The translations under genes and the position numbers were made by a program. The notes under the pieces are model-generated. The model was given only the letters and a program-made list of their open reading frames with translations. It was not told the DNA's origin and ran no database searches. A DNA stretch of 64,000 bases from Anniella stebbinsi. Lineage: Eukaryota > Chordata > Lepidosauria > Squamata > Anniellidae. Below are positions 36,236-47,492 of the stretch, piece by piece (the stretch's first letter is position 1; each line of letters opens with the position of its first letter). The stretch covers positions 15,718,001 through 15,782,000 of the forward strand of contig JARDYH010000005.1 of assembly GCA_029215795.1 (NCBI GenBank), read 5' to 3'.

Positions 36236-36400
36236 CGTAGCTCAGTGGTGGAGCACATGCTTTGCACACAAGTCTCAGATTTAATCCCTGGCATCTCCAG
36301 TTTTAAAAGTATCAAGCAGCAGGTCATGGGAGAGAGCTTCAGCTATAGGGAATAATACTAACAGGCTAGATGGGTGAATAGTCTGACTTGCTTTAAGCGT
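36236..36400 (+). mobile_element. tRNA-derived SINE
   Basis: Head gtagctcagtggtggagca, catgctttgcacaca, B-box-like atttaatccctgg, body agagagcttcagctat and end agtctgacttgctttaa; a GT run follows at 36400-36416. Confidence 0.85.
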
Positions 36401-36416
36401 GTGTGTGTGTGTGTGT
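36400..36416. repeat. (GT)n microsatellite
   Basis: Short GT run directly after the SINE. Confidence 0.8.
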
Positions 36417-36744
36417 GGACACAAGTAACATTTGTCCTTGCAAATATTAGACCTTATTTAGACATCAATTTGCTCCTGAAGATGTTCAAATTCAAGCAGT
36501 TGGCTATTGTCACAGGATGGGTATAATTGTGAAGAAGCACTCTAGCCTGTTGTTCAAGGAACAGGCTGACTCATCTACCAGGCAGCATACTTGAGCACAA
36601 GGGCTCCAGCTTTCGGCTTGACATTGGACAGAGATGAATATTGGACAAAGGGAACCCAGCAAGCTTTGCTATAGCACATTCAAGTGTTCAAAGCATTTCA
36701 CATCACTCCCTATTATGGGTAGAGAAAGGTTGTAGCACAGTGGC

Positions 36745-36898
36745 ATGGTACAAACATTCATGGTACCTTGCGGTAGGACTGGAAAGGCTCCCAACTGAAG
36801 CCCTGGAAAGCCAGTGCCAGTCAATATCAACAATAAGGACCTAGGTGGGCCAGTGCTCTGATTTGCTATAAGGCAGGTTCCTATGTTCCTAATAAAAA
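36745..36898 (+). mobile_element. tRNA-derived SINE, 3' part
   Basis: ggtaggactggaaaggctc, cctggaaagccagtgccag, taaggcaggttcctatgtt; the head is lost. Confidence 0.8.
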
Positions 36899-36899
36899 T

Positions 36900-38270
36900 G
36901 GTGCCTCATGTGTGGATATGCTGGGCTCCAAAATGAGCTCAGGGAGTGGAGAGCAGCGAACAAGGTTAAGGTTGTCGCGAGCATCCAACCCGGTCCATGA
37001 CAGCAGTGGACTCCCCCGCATCCGGTGCTCATGGACTCAGTCGGGCACCCCAACAACGAGTGCAGACCACTGCCAAGCACCCGCGAGGCCTCAGCCAGTG
37101 CTTGGCAGCCACCCACAGACCCTGCCGAAAATGCGCATTTCCCCCCTCCACCTTAACAGTGGCCACCATTGGCGCAAAGAGGGGGAGTGCGCAATTTCTG
37201 AAGGCTCCGGAAATTGTGCATTTCCCCCTTCTGCGTTAACGGCGGCTGCCTTTAGTGTGCAATGGGGAAATGCGCAATTTCTAGAGCCTTGGGAAATCAC
37301 GTGTTGTCCTCCCCCTGCACCAATGGGGCCCTTGAAAGTTTTGTGAGGGCAGGCGGCAGCAGCGGCAGGCTGGGCGGCTGCTGAGCGAGCACTTGGCGAT
37401 TTTGCCATCCCTAGGAGTGATAGGTATGAAAAAAGAGTGACAGATAGAAAAAAGCCCCATCTTGGAGAGGGTGGGGGAATCAAAAACTATCTATGTATGC
37501 ATGCTCAAAGGGGATAATGGCAACTGAAGGCAAAGCACAGACACACCAGGCAATACAGGACATTGGAGAATGGAGAATGGAGTCAGCTATGCAGAAAGCT
37601 CAGTTTCTGCTCAGTTACAACATATAATGCTGGAGGGGCAAAGAAAACAGGCTGATCCATTCACTCAACCAATCCTAGAAAACGCAGTCTATTTTCTAAA
37701 CCATTTGGTGATTTTTTTTCCACAAAGGGGAAACAGAACATAGCAATGAGAAGAACTGGAGCAGGAACATTTGACATTTCTGACCATGTGCAGAGGGTTA
37801 AATTCAGTTAATCATACCGGGAATTGCTGAAGGGAAAGAAAAGAATATGCACCGAAGGGAACCTGATGGCAGGAAGGGTGGGTAAGGGGTGAACATGGGG
37901 ATAATACTGAATAGGAAGATGGGTCTGAATAGGCATACAATAAATCAGAGGAAACAGTGATGAGGCTAGGCTGGACCTTGCAGCCCAGGTCCAGGAACCT
38001 GCAGTCCAGGGGAATGGGGAGGCAAATGACCACCCAGAGAGTGGCATGTGATGGGAACATCAGGGCAGCAGAAGCAAATTCCATTTTATTCCTGCAGTCA
38101 AGATGGTGCTATGATGTAAGCAAATTTAAAATGTGAAATTGTTCAGACCATTTTTCAAAGTTTTATTTTAATAACCATGGTTGGCAAACTGTATTTCATT
38201 TGTTCCTTGCTCTCACCTATCAGGAATAGGTTGTGAAGCAGTTGTAAAGCATGGGATGGTGGTTGAGAAA
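36900..38270. other. Intronic sequence with no assigned family
   Basis: At 37120-37290 the word atgcgcatttcccccctcc and its variants (gtgcatttcccccttct, gggaaatgcgcaatttct) alternate in both orientations, so an unassigned hairpin element is likely. The rest shows nothing recognisable. Confidence 0.35.
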
Positions 38271-38274
38271 CGTT

Positions 38275-38480
38275 AGCTGTTTGCTTCACAGCTGGAGCAA
38301 TAGACAGGGCCATCTCAAGGGGTACCTCATAAAGTCCAGGATCTAAAATTACCTAGCTGTGCCAGTGGGAGGAAACAATCGTAGGACATGCAGGCACTCT
38401 ACGGGACTTCCTGTTCACTTGCATGAACAGGAAGTAATGAGATACAGAGGAGTGTACAGAGTGAATTAAAGGAGTAAACC
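38275..38480 (+). mobile_element. MITE-like hairpin with ACTTCCTGTTC centre
   Basis: The centre acttcctgttcacttgcat / gaacaggaagtaatgag is shared with the element at 43449-43790 (acttcctctttcagaag / aggaagtaatgaggg). Confidence 0.45.
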
Positions 38481-39084
38481 CAATATTTGGTGAGTGAAAT
38501 GACCATTTAAAAAGTTAACATGTGACTCCACGTTAGATATAATTAACAGTAACAATGGTAACAAAAATGGTGTTTCCATAAATCCATTGGGTGGGGTGGA
38601 GGAGTCAGAAAGAAATAGAGGGGATACAAAAAATAAAGGAAAGTGTAGAAACCTACCCAAACCATAGAAATTGTAGAATCTAAATGTGTTAAAGATAAAA
38701 TATTGAAATAATGTAATTTATTTAACTAAGGTTAAATAGAAAATAATATATTTTTAAAAAACCCTACTAAGTACCATTGATTTCAATGAGGCTTCTTGAA
38801 GTATGTTGAAATCTGGATCCAACCCATAATATGTGATTTATAAATATGTTTAAAAACAAGATCAAACATTACAGTCCTTGTACTCTCTCCATGCAGAAAA
38901 GATGCAAGACATGCAGATGAAATAGGTACACCCTTAGCAGAGGAAGTCAAAGTGGAAAATGCATTTTTAAGTACTGGGATTCGAAACAGGTTTATTAGAA
39001 ACTCTGAAAAGACTTACTGATGTCCTCAAAGGTTTGAACGACAGTATGAAATGGATACTAACAGTCCAAATCTATACGTGTCTA

Positions 39085-39235
39085 TTCAGAAAGAAGCCCC
39101 ATTGGGATGAATGGGACTTACTTCCAGGAAGCTGCGTATAGGATTGCAGCTTTTATATACTCACTTGGGAGTATGGTCAAATGAACTCATCAGGACTTAT
39201 ATCTGAATAAACATGCAAAGGATTGCACTATTTTA
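39085..39235. repeat. Interspersed hairpin repeat (gggacttacttcc family)
   Basis: gccccattgggatgaatgg, gacttacttccaggaagc and ataggattgcagc, ending gcaaaggattgcac. A common short squamate repeat; related pieces lie near 7410, 38765, 42340 and 61970. Confidence 0.6.
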
Positions 39236-40269
39236 AAGGGACAAAATGGGTTTTAAAAGGAATACGAATGTATAAAACAAGTCCCATTTAGAGAACAGAT
39301 TGGACCTGCAACAAAATGTCGCAAGGTGTCCTCTTCACCTCTAAACAGTAATGATCCTGTTCAGGGTTCCAGTCATCCACACCCTCCCCCAAGATACTCC
39401 ATTCCAATTTTTCTTCTCCAATTGACAGTCAACATTCCATGAAAACTGAGCACGCTCAGTCCTCATTATGCAGTTTGGAGAGGGGGTTAAGGTTTTTTTG
39501 TACTTCTGCAAATCTCGGGGTTCTCCCAAGCATGGTGATACCTCCCCTCTTGTTTTTCAGTTGCTCTGTTTGTGCTCCAGTCCTGTTAGCGCTCACCACC
39601 AGAGTTTGCTATTAGAGAGAATGATCCACTGTTATGTCCCACATATAATTATGATATAATACCTATTGAGAGATAAGGGGTGGACCTCTGTTATGGTTGC
39701 CTTTGTGGGAACTGCAGATGCCAAATACTAGAAAAAAATTAATGGCTCAAGAGTGACTAGTTATGAATGTGACCATAGGGCCCAATGACAAAAATAACTA
39801 AATATCTTCACGTTGAAGAAAGATAGAAATTTATTAACCATTGTAAAGAGTAACAGTGACACGCTTCCGTACTGCAGCCAGTGCCTTCCAACAATGTGTA
39901 GGGCCCTGTCTCAAAAGGAGAGAGATGATGATGCGTGTATATATGCTGAGCTCTCGGGGCTCAGGCAGAACTCTGCTTTGCTATTACTAGGCAGGATCTG
40001 CCTGGGATGGTGGGAGGAGAGGCCTCTCCCACTGGAGGAATAACTAGATTTGTTGGGCCCTGCCTCCTGGACAACAGGAGGTGCCCCCTTCCAAAGGTTC
40101 TGGAATGCAGTTCCGAGGATTCTCTGAGTGCAGACGTAGCAGTGAATGTGGTGGTAAAACCAATATACGTTTGTGGTGTAGATATAACTTAAGAGGCAGG
40201 GATGTTCCACCTCCGGCGAATTCCATTTGAGGGAAGCTCTTGCGGGGAGCATTCAACTAGTAGTACGGG

Positions 40270-40510
40270 CTGAAGACAAAAGGAGCAGGACCAAAGACAA
40301 AATGTCAGCATGTTGCAGCCTAAAACTCTTACTGCCAGGGACTAAGTCTTCAGGGAGGCATTTTAACCTTTTGGAATAGGGAAGAAATTGCACAAAAATT
40401 GGAAAATCACGAAACGATCAGTGGTCGGGGGAACAGGAACAGGGGCTGGGGGAACTCTGGAGGGTTGGATTGGAGCCATAGGTGGGTGGCATTTGGTGAC
40501 TCTGCACCTC
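40270..40510 (-). mobile_element. hAT MITE (CAGGGGTAGGGAACC family), fragment
   Basis: aaaattggaaaatcacgaa and gatcagtggtcgggg, with gggggaactctggagggtt, resemble the reverse of 57310-57662. Confidence 0.45.
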
Positions 40511-40689
40511 TGTCTAAAGACATGTCCTAAAGTCATGTGGCTATGTTTTCAAGTAGGATCCACTTCCACTCTATGTGGAATACATCGATGTTTCATATGG
40601 GGAACAGAAAAAGTGGTCGTTTGTGCCTGGCTGGGATGGCGGTTACAGGGTAGTGAAATCTCTTTGAATGGAAGTATCATCTTATAGTT

Positions 40690-40975
40690 TGTTGTCTGAA
40701 CGTCAGGGGCTCGGATGTTGCCTCTGTCTCCTCTTAGGTCCTGCTAAATGTTTTTACATGCAAGCTAATTAGCATCCTGATTGCATGGCACTGAGCAACA
40801 GCTGTCCAATGGCTGCCTCTCCACCACCACCTGCCAGCACCGCACCGCTAACTGTCAGTCTGGGTCACAGGTCGCCTTTGCAGTCCCAGCAGCAGCGACC
40901 CAGAGTCCTGGCAGCTCGGAAAGCCTCCATCCCTTCTAATTAGCTTGGCAATACTAGGCCAGAATTGTTACGCGG
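40690..40975. promoter_or_regulatory. Candidate conserved non-coding region
   Basis: A repeat-free stretch with two homeodomain-type words (agctaattagcatc, ttctaattagcttgg) and an E-box CAGCTG (aacagctgtcc). Motif content alone is weak evidence; it stands out only because nearly everything around it is repetitive. Confidence 0.2.
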
Positions 40976-41751
40976 GCAGACAAGGGACACAGTGGCTTAC
41001 GTCTTGGAGCATCCGAAGGATGGAGGCAACGGGTGTCTTCTGGCGATGCCTAGAGACATCGTAAGGATTGCTGGCCTTCGTTTAAATGGGGAAGCAGAGA
41101 ACAACAAACTGTCCAAGGTTAACAAAAAAGAAGACCATGACAATAATAGGGTTGAGGCGCAGGGAAATCGGAGTGAACAAAAAGGTTGCAGAGGGAGGGA
41201 GAACTGTTGCACAAGTGGGATCAGAAACAAGGAAGGTACAGGGAAATGATATAAATTTGTATAAAATGAAAGGCTGAAGAAATAGGAAATGTCAATGGGA
41301 AGAAAAGGTCAGAAAAAAATGCAAATGTTTGGGTTTAAGTGCAATATTTAAACCTCTGAGGAATCGGATCAGTAAATATGGCACGTAAGTGGATGGACTG
41401 GAAGCATGTGTGGGCAAACCCATAGTGGTAATATCTTGGGTTTTATCCCTTCCTTGCTGCATCCTGGTCTTTCAAACTGATTATATATATTCTATTCCTT
41501 AAGCACTGGTTGGAGGTAATTTTCTAGAAATAAAAGTGAATCTTTCAGAAGTGAGATGGTTATGGGTCCATCTGAAAACATGCTTCACCCCACTCCCACT
41601 TAGAACATTGGGTGAAATGGATTTATTCTTAGGCAAATGTTGCAAAACGATAAAGGTTGTATCCAACTGTGTCCATTCATGAAAAGTTTTCTGATCCATT
41701 GAAGGCTTTTGTGAACAGAAAGGGAAGTGTTTGTTTGTTTTTGTTTTAGCA

Positions 41752-41945
41752 AGCATAGAAACACAAAAAGCTGCTTTATACCAAGGCAGACAATGGGTCC
41801 ATCTAGCCCATTATTGGCAGCAGCTCTCTGGGGTTGCAGGCAGGCAGATTTTCTTGCCCTACCAGGAAATGTCAGAGATCGAACCTGGGAGCTTCTGCAT
41901 GCAACGCAGGTGCTCCACTGCTGAGCTATGGTCCCACTCTCTCTT
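41752..41945 (-). mobile_element. tRNA-derived SINE
   Basis: In minus sense: gctcagcagtggagcacct, aggttcgatctct (B box), ctgccaataatggg and tataaagcagctttttgtg. The best preserved B box in the window. Confidence 0.85.
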
Positions 41946-42324
41946 CTGATTCCCTCTTCTTTCTGTACCACCTTAAGCTGCTCTAGAGGTTGAGGGACCT
42001 TCTGAAACAGTATGGGAGGTGGTGTGTGTGTGTGTGGGGGGGGGGGGTTTGCAGGAGAAGGGAAAGTTGCAATAATTGCCTCTCCCCCACCCCCTCTGTT
42101 CACAGGAGCCTCTGCTGGATCCAAGAACCTTCCATGAACGGAAGGACAGTGTTGGACACAATCCGTCATGCACTTTCCTGAATGTTTAGAATTGAGATGG
42201 GAATGAGGTGTGTATGTGGGGGTGGGGGAGGATGTTGAGTTTGCTGACAAGACTGGAATGTTAGCTGTGCCCCAGGCACAATGGTGAGAAATAACCTTGG
42301 GAGAAAAGTCATGCAAAAAATATT

Positions 42325-42475
42325 CAATGGGTTGGATCCAGAAAGACTCATCCTTTGAGTGGACCCATTGAAATCAATGGGACTTGAGTCAGCCATGATT
42401 AATCTAAGGCTCATTTGAATAGGTACACTCTAAGTAAGACTATGTCTGGGTCCCACCCAAGGTTTTTCACATAAT
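42325..42475. repeat. Interspersed repeat (gggacttgagtc family)
   Basis: cattgaaatcaatgggact, ggttggatccagaaag and gggtcccacccaagg. Confidence 0.5.
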
Positions 42476-42779
42476 GGGGACTGCTCCTGAGTATCTGTTC
42501 TGAGCAAGCCCAGTTCCATCGATGGCCAGCCCATCTATTAGCCAAATGGAAGGGTCAAAGATCATGAGTGCACATAGTATCATTAAGAACAAAATAACTG
42601 CTTTGCTGGGTCAGTATGGAGGTTCCTCCTGTCCGGCACCCTGTTTCTGACTGTGACTAACCAGAAGCCTCTTGGAGATTTACAGAAAGGATAGGAAAAT
42701 TATAGCCTTTCCCTGTTCTCCCTCTCTGGCACCTGATATTTGAAGACATACTATTTTCAAACATGATGGTTCCAAGCTA

Positions 42780-43321
42780 TCTTTTGTGGCTCAAAGCTCT
42801 CTAAGAGACCTATCCTCCATAATACTATTTGATCCTTTCTTAAAGCAGTGGCTAGGGATATTGGAGAAATCTGAAATGGATTCAAATGTCTTTGGATGTC
42901 CATGAGTCTGATTCTCCAATTGTGCAATGGACTGGCATCTTCCAAGTTGCACACATTCCACAGACCCATGGACCAGTTTTTGACTTTTTGGAATTTTCCA
43001 CAAATTTAGCCATACAAAAATTTAAATGTTTCAGGACAACAACCACCCATGTTTTATACAACCCTAATCTCTCTTCAGCCTCTGCTATGTAGCTCTTTCT
43101 TCTTTTTTTTAGAGCACTCTGCTCTTGGATTGTATGCTGAGCTAAGAAAAATATGCAAAATATTACAAGCCAGGGAAAGTTACGTAAATTGCGGCAGACT
43201 TTTTTGCCGAGTTTTCTGAAGGTGAGGGTGGGGGCCTCTTCCATCAAAGAGCAGATAACAGATGCCTGACCGTCTGTGAAACACACAGAGAATAGATTCA
43301 ACAAAATTTGTTCATCCCTAT
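42780..43321 (-). mobile_element. hAT-like element remnant with TAGGGATG terminus
   Basis: In minus sense it starts tagggatgaacaaattttg at 43321. A long minus-strand frame runs through it but has no known domain. The other end is uncertain. Confidence 0.45.
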
Positions 43322-43448
43322 TAGTGCCCATTACGACCCATGCTGGGAGTCTGATCACCATACAGTAATGAATCCAGAATATGGTCTAAAAGCTGACAGC
43401 AATGACGGGCCAGTGGGATCCATCTTAGCATCAGTTTCAAGGGTCAGA

Positions 43449-43790
43449 CGGAGAGCTCCATCAGACGTGCATTTTATTGCACGCTCGTTACTGAGCACTC
43501 ACGGATTTTCACGGGTCCCTCTCACAACATCGTCTGCCTCCCACCCTTTTTAGCCTTCTTCACATGACCAAAAAAACACCCCAGTAAGTCCAACTTCAAA
43601 TTAAGACAGAAGTTGCCGCTATCTCCTGCTGTGTGCAGGAGAAGCAGCGCGATCAAAACGGCCCACTGAATGCGCCACGTGCAGGTTGTTTACTTCCTCT
43701 TTCAGAAGAGGAAGTAATGAGGGACAAACGCAGGGGCGGAGAAGTGACGGTAAGGAAACATGATTTTCCCTCATGTGATGACACTCTCAG
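43449..43790 (+). mobile_element. MITE with GAGAGCTCCATCAGACG-like terminus
   Basis: Left gagagctccatcagacg, right tcatgtgatgacactctc, approximately inverse. The centre acttcctctttcagaag / aggaagtaa pairs. Boundaries approximate. Confidence 0.5.
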
Positions 43791-44082
43791 ACTACCCATA
43801 AGGGGCTGATATGATTGGGCACATGCTGAGGCCCTCGAGCTATTGGGGGGCCACTGCTGACCACCAGAGCTCCTGATCTTGCTCTTCTTCCTCCTTGCTG
43901 TTGCTGCCGGTTCTACTGCCCCTCTCCAAACATGGAGCTGTGATGAGAGCAAGGGGAAAGAGCTACAGCAGCCTTGCCCTCTCCTTCTGGGCAGTGGTGC
44001 AGATCGGTCCAGAGAGAGAGGGCAAGCAAATCATCATGATCGGGTAGGCTTGAGATGGGGATGCCGTCCTGTAACGCTAGAT

Positions 44083-44215
44083 CAGCCTTCCCCAACCTGG
44101 GCCCCTCCAGATGCTCTGGACTACAACTCCCATTAGGCACAGACAGCATGAACAACTGGGGTGATGGGAGTTGTAGTCCCAAACATCTAGAGAGCACGAG
44201 ATTGCAGAAGGCTAT
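44083..44215 (+). mobile_element. Hairpin MITE (gggagttgtagtcca family)
   Basis: gatcagccttccccaacct terminus; ctggactacaactcccat / atgggagttgtagtccc halves. Confidence 0.8.
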
Positions 44216-44789
44216 GCTAAGCAAGGAACTAACCAGGCACAGGATGATGGTAGATGAAACCAGAAGAGATCAGCTAAATTGTGCTTAAGAATAAAGGATG
44301 AAGAGGAAGACCATAAGCTACTGACAGTGGCATCAGTGGCACTGAAGTAGAACCTGAGCTGAGCCAAGGAGTTTATATAGGTATACTGACCAATCAGAAT
44401 GCTGGGAGCCAGTTGGGTATAGATAAAGAAGTTGAGGAACAGGAGAAAGTTGAAAGGCTGTACTGCTGCACAGTTCACCTCCCTTGGGATGGCTGAATAG
44501 CTATTTTCAGGGGTCAGAGACTGCTGCCTTGAATCCTGTGGGTCCCAGGTTCTGGTGCCATATAAAGCTGGCCATTTTTACACAGAGCAGGGCCTCCTCT
44601 AGGCAGCCCACTTGTCAAGGACTGGCCCTGAACGGCTCATAATCTGGAGTGTGCTTGTATCTCTCGTTTGTTGGCACCCACGACTCATTAGTGGGGCAAT
44701 CATAGACTTTGGCAGCCCAGGTTTTCTAATCAAGAGACCTTCCAAGGGGCCACCCCCATCCCAGCTGTCTCTGTGATGCTGTGGCACTC

Positions 44790-45120
44790 ACCGGCTTCCT
44801 GTTTCCCCTTTCAACCATGTACCAAGCAGACGCCCATTATTCTCAGCAAATGTCTCTAATCACCGTGGCGTGGTTGAAAAATTACCGGGAAAGGTAATTG
44901 AATGGCAAAGGGCCCAGAATATGGATGGTCTGTGTTCATTTATCAGCAGCACCGATGCCTCCTTTGCAGGTGCCTGGAGGGGGGAACAAAGGGGCTTGTT
45001 GATTTGCTGAGATTTTAATTGCAAATACGATGCTCTTCTGGCTGATTCATGAGCTCGGTTTGCAGGCAGAGACTACTGAGAGCAACTGGCTCCGAGGCCA
45101 AGCAATCAGTTCCCTGGCTC
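44790..45120. promoter_or_regulatory. Candidate conserved non-coding region
   Basis: A repeat-free stretch with gagattttaattgcaaata and ctctaatcaccgtggcg. Mixed composition and no element termini. Only alignment across reptiles, birds and mammals can tell whether it is conserved. Confidence 0.2.
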
Positions 45121-45206
45121 ACCTTCTACAGCATATGCCTTCACTCTCAGGAAAGGCCAGCGTGAAATTGCTGTAGCCAAGCAAAACGCTGGTTGATGCT
45201 AAAGGA

Positions 45207-46090
45207 CCCAGGAAGAGCTACTGACCACATCTATTGCTATTCAAGGGCCACTTCACATCTTTCAGGTGGGCACCCTAAATATGTAAGGCCCAGGAAGAGA
45301 TACCGGCCGCGACTGGTGCTATCAGGGCTGGATTTACGTGAAGCAGGAGGAAGCTCCCGCATGAGGTGGTGGGGAGTGGAAAGAGTGGTGAATCCTTACT
45401 GCCTCCCCGTCCCCACCAGGAGGGCTCACCTGGTCATCCTGGGCAGGGCAGCCTCGGCACAGCAAGGCAAGGATTCACAAAGAGCCCTTTCCGATGCTGT
45501 TCTTCAGTGTGCCTGTGCCGGTGCCAGCCTTGCCATTAAGCGGAAGGAAGTGGGCCCAGAACCTCCTGCTCCCAACCCTGCTGGGCAGCCGGCTTACTTT
45601 CCTTCGCAGGGACATGCGTGCCCACATCGCAGACGTGCTGCCTCTGTAAGGTCTTTCTGGCTTCAGCAGCCACACTGGACAGGTGTGCAGGCGCTGCGTG
45701 GATCCTGAAGGCAGAAAGGCCTTACAGAAGCAGCACACTGGCGATGCGGGTGTGCATGTCCATGCTTGGAAAAGTAAGTTGCCTGGAGGCGGGCAGGGTC
45801 GGGTGGCAAGGCACGGCGAGGCGCATGGGCAACCGAGTGGCTGCTGCTTTATGGGTGCACATGGGAGAGGGGACTATGGGAGGGGCAGAGGGGAGGGAGC
45901 TGTGGGGGCATGGTGGGTCCATGGTGCTCCAGGAGGCGACCTGCCTTGGGCCAGGCCTGGGTGCTATTCAGCGGTCACTTCACATCTTTCAGGCGGACAC
46001 CTTGAAAAGATACTGACCATGTCTATTGCTGCTCAAGGCCCACTTCACTTAGTCCAACATGTGATAAGCCAGCCCTGCTCCATTCGGGTG
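45207..46090 (+). repeat. 82-bp tandem repeat, about three units, interrupted by a hAT element
   Basis: The word cccaggaagag recurs 82 bp apart (45207 and 45289), and tactgacca-tctattgct recurs at 45219 and about 46011. The word cacttcacatctttcaggtg recurs at 45249 and about 45975. The second unit is split by the element at 45324-45960. Confidence 0.75.
45324..45960 (+). mobile_element. 637-bp hAT-like hairpin element in the tandem repeat
   Basis: Flanked by GTGCTATC (45316-45323) and GTGCTATT (45961-45968). Left end AGGGCTGGATTTACG, right end GGGCCAGGCCTGG. The interior folds back around about 45690: gacatgcgtgcccacatcg / gatgcgggtgtgcatgtcc and ctgtaaggtctttctgg / cagaaaggccttacag. Frames on both strands look similar (CCFCKAFL / CLCKVFL) because the sequence is palindromic; they are not a gene. 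Confidence 0.75.
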
Positions 46091-46588
46091 GCTCAAACTG
46101 CACTCAAGGGGGATGCTCAAAGAACCAATGTGACTGTTCCCAGGTTTGTTGGAGATGCCGCTTTGCCATCAGCCAAAGGGAAGAGGTATTACAACCAGTG
46201 GTGCTGTGGTACATTTTGAAGTACAGGTGCTCATCAACATAGTCCCATGGTCATGCCTCCAAGAAGAGTCCAAAAATGCAGGCAGCTGAGTTGATCTATA
46301 TCAAGAACAAGATATTGTTGCTGGGAAATTCTATTTACCCCTAGCTACTGTGAGGACTGCTCAGCGGGAACATGGACATCTGAAGCGGTGGCGGGTGATA
46401 TCATCCCTGCTAAACAAAACGTTCCAGAGCTTCGACCATGTGAGCCCTGACTCCCCTACACCACTGGTTTCAACTTAAAAAATGCATGCATCTGAACATA
46501 GCAATGTCCCATCTGCCTCTATGCAAAATGTGAGTTTCTTGGAGATTGGCATGATAATGCCAAGATGAGGTTTCTTTCATGCTGTGAT

Positions 46589-47492
46589 CCTGAAAGAGCT
46601 ATTGGCACTTCCTGTTGGGGTGCCGTCTGCCCTCTTAAGGATGGAAGTGGATCTCCCCTCCATTAAGACTAGAATACATAAGAAAATTATTCTATATGGG
46701 AAAAACCTAATAAGTAGGGAAGAAAATAGTTTACCTAGACTATGTTTCGCTGAGCAGTCTGTGAAAGGAGGGTGGGCCCGAAGTTGGAGGGAGTTGTCGC
46801 AACTCTACTTCACGGAGGTCCGAGACCTGCTAGCGGGTGATAACATGGATATTAGAAATAAAATTTTTGAGGTTGATACCCTTGGTGATGTACAAACCAG
46901 TCAGCGACAGGCCTTTTCACCATGGTTTAGCCAAATAAAGGGGGAACAATATCGAGCACATTATTTGCAGGATTTAACATTCTCGATGTTGAGGAAAGCA
47001 TTCACTGCCCTTCGGTTCCAAACAATGCCGACGGAATACTTGGAGGGAAAGTATAAAGGGATATCGTTTGGGCAACGGATTTGTATTTGTGGGTTGGAGG
47101 AGGTTGAAGACTTAGCCCATTATCTGTTGAACTGCCCTCTATATCAAGGAGCGAGGGAGTGTTTTTTAAAAGAGCTCCTGAAGGAAAGAAGGGGTCTGAC
47201 ACCAAAGGACCTCATCCTGGACCTACTAGCAGACTATAATGCAGCAAACTCAAGATTGGTGGCCAATTTCGCATTAGCAGCTCAAAAAACCCGCCGAAAT
47301 TTTCTGTTACAAAATGGTATAGAGTGTAAAGGGGATGAGTTAACATAATAGCCAAATCGGCGGGAGTGCCTGTTACTTAGAGCCCAGAATGGAAAATGCC
47401 TGGGGTATAGTGGGAGGAGGGTGGTATGGATGTTTTGATGTGTAAAATTGTAAAGGCCATTGGCCATATGCAAATAAAGTTATCTATCTATC
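46589..47492 (+). mobile_element. 5'-truncated Vingi/I-like LINE with 13-bp target duplication
   Basis: TTCATGCTGTGAT flanks the element at 46576-46588 and 47493-47505. An open frame to 47348 encodes the ORF2 C-terminus with LRKAFTALRFQTMPTEYLEG and CIC-x9-H-x4-C (ICGLEEVEDLAHYLLNC). The 3' end is atgcaaataaagttatcta, a TATC tail. Homologous to 14936-15586 but clearly a different subfamily. The Met at 46584 lies at the junction with host DNA and is not the native start. Confidence 0.87.

Noticed and set aside
41752..41945. Possible tRNA gene in the SINE head
   Set aside because: The A- and B-box-like words are present, but no cloverleaf or acceptor stem can be drawn, and the same head recurs in other SINE copies.
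41600..42316. Minus-strand open frame of 238 codons
   Set aside because: It runs through a tRNA-derived SINE and a Pro/His/Thr-rich low-complexity stretch from a G run; no protein family resemblance.
42882..43361. Minus-strand frame of 159 codons
   Set aside because: It overlaps a degraded TAGGGATG-type element and shows no transposase signature or other family.
45618..46016. Possible CpG island promoter of a separate gene
   Set aside because: The GC enrichment coincides with a transposon; no TATA, initiator or downstream exon was recognised.
45193..46219. Overlapping cysteine-containing frames on both strands
   Set aside because: The similarity between strands comes from the palindromic hAT-like element at 45324-45960; they are mirror readings, not a zinc-finger gene.
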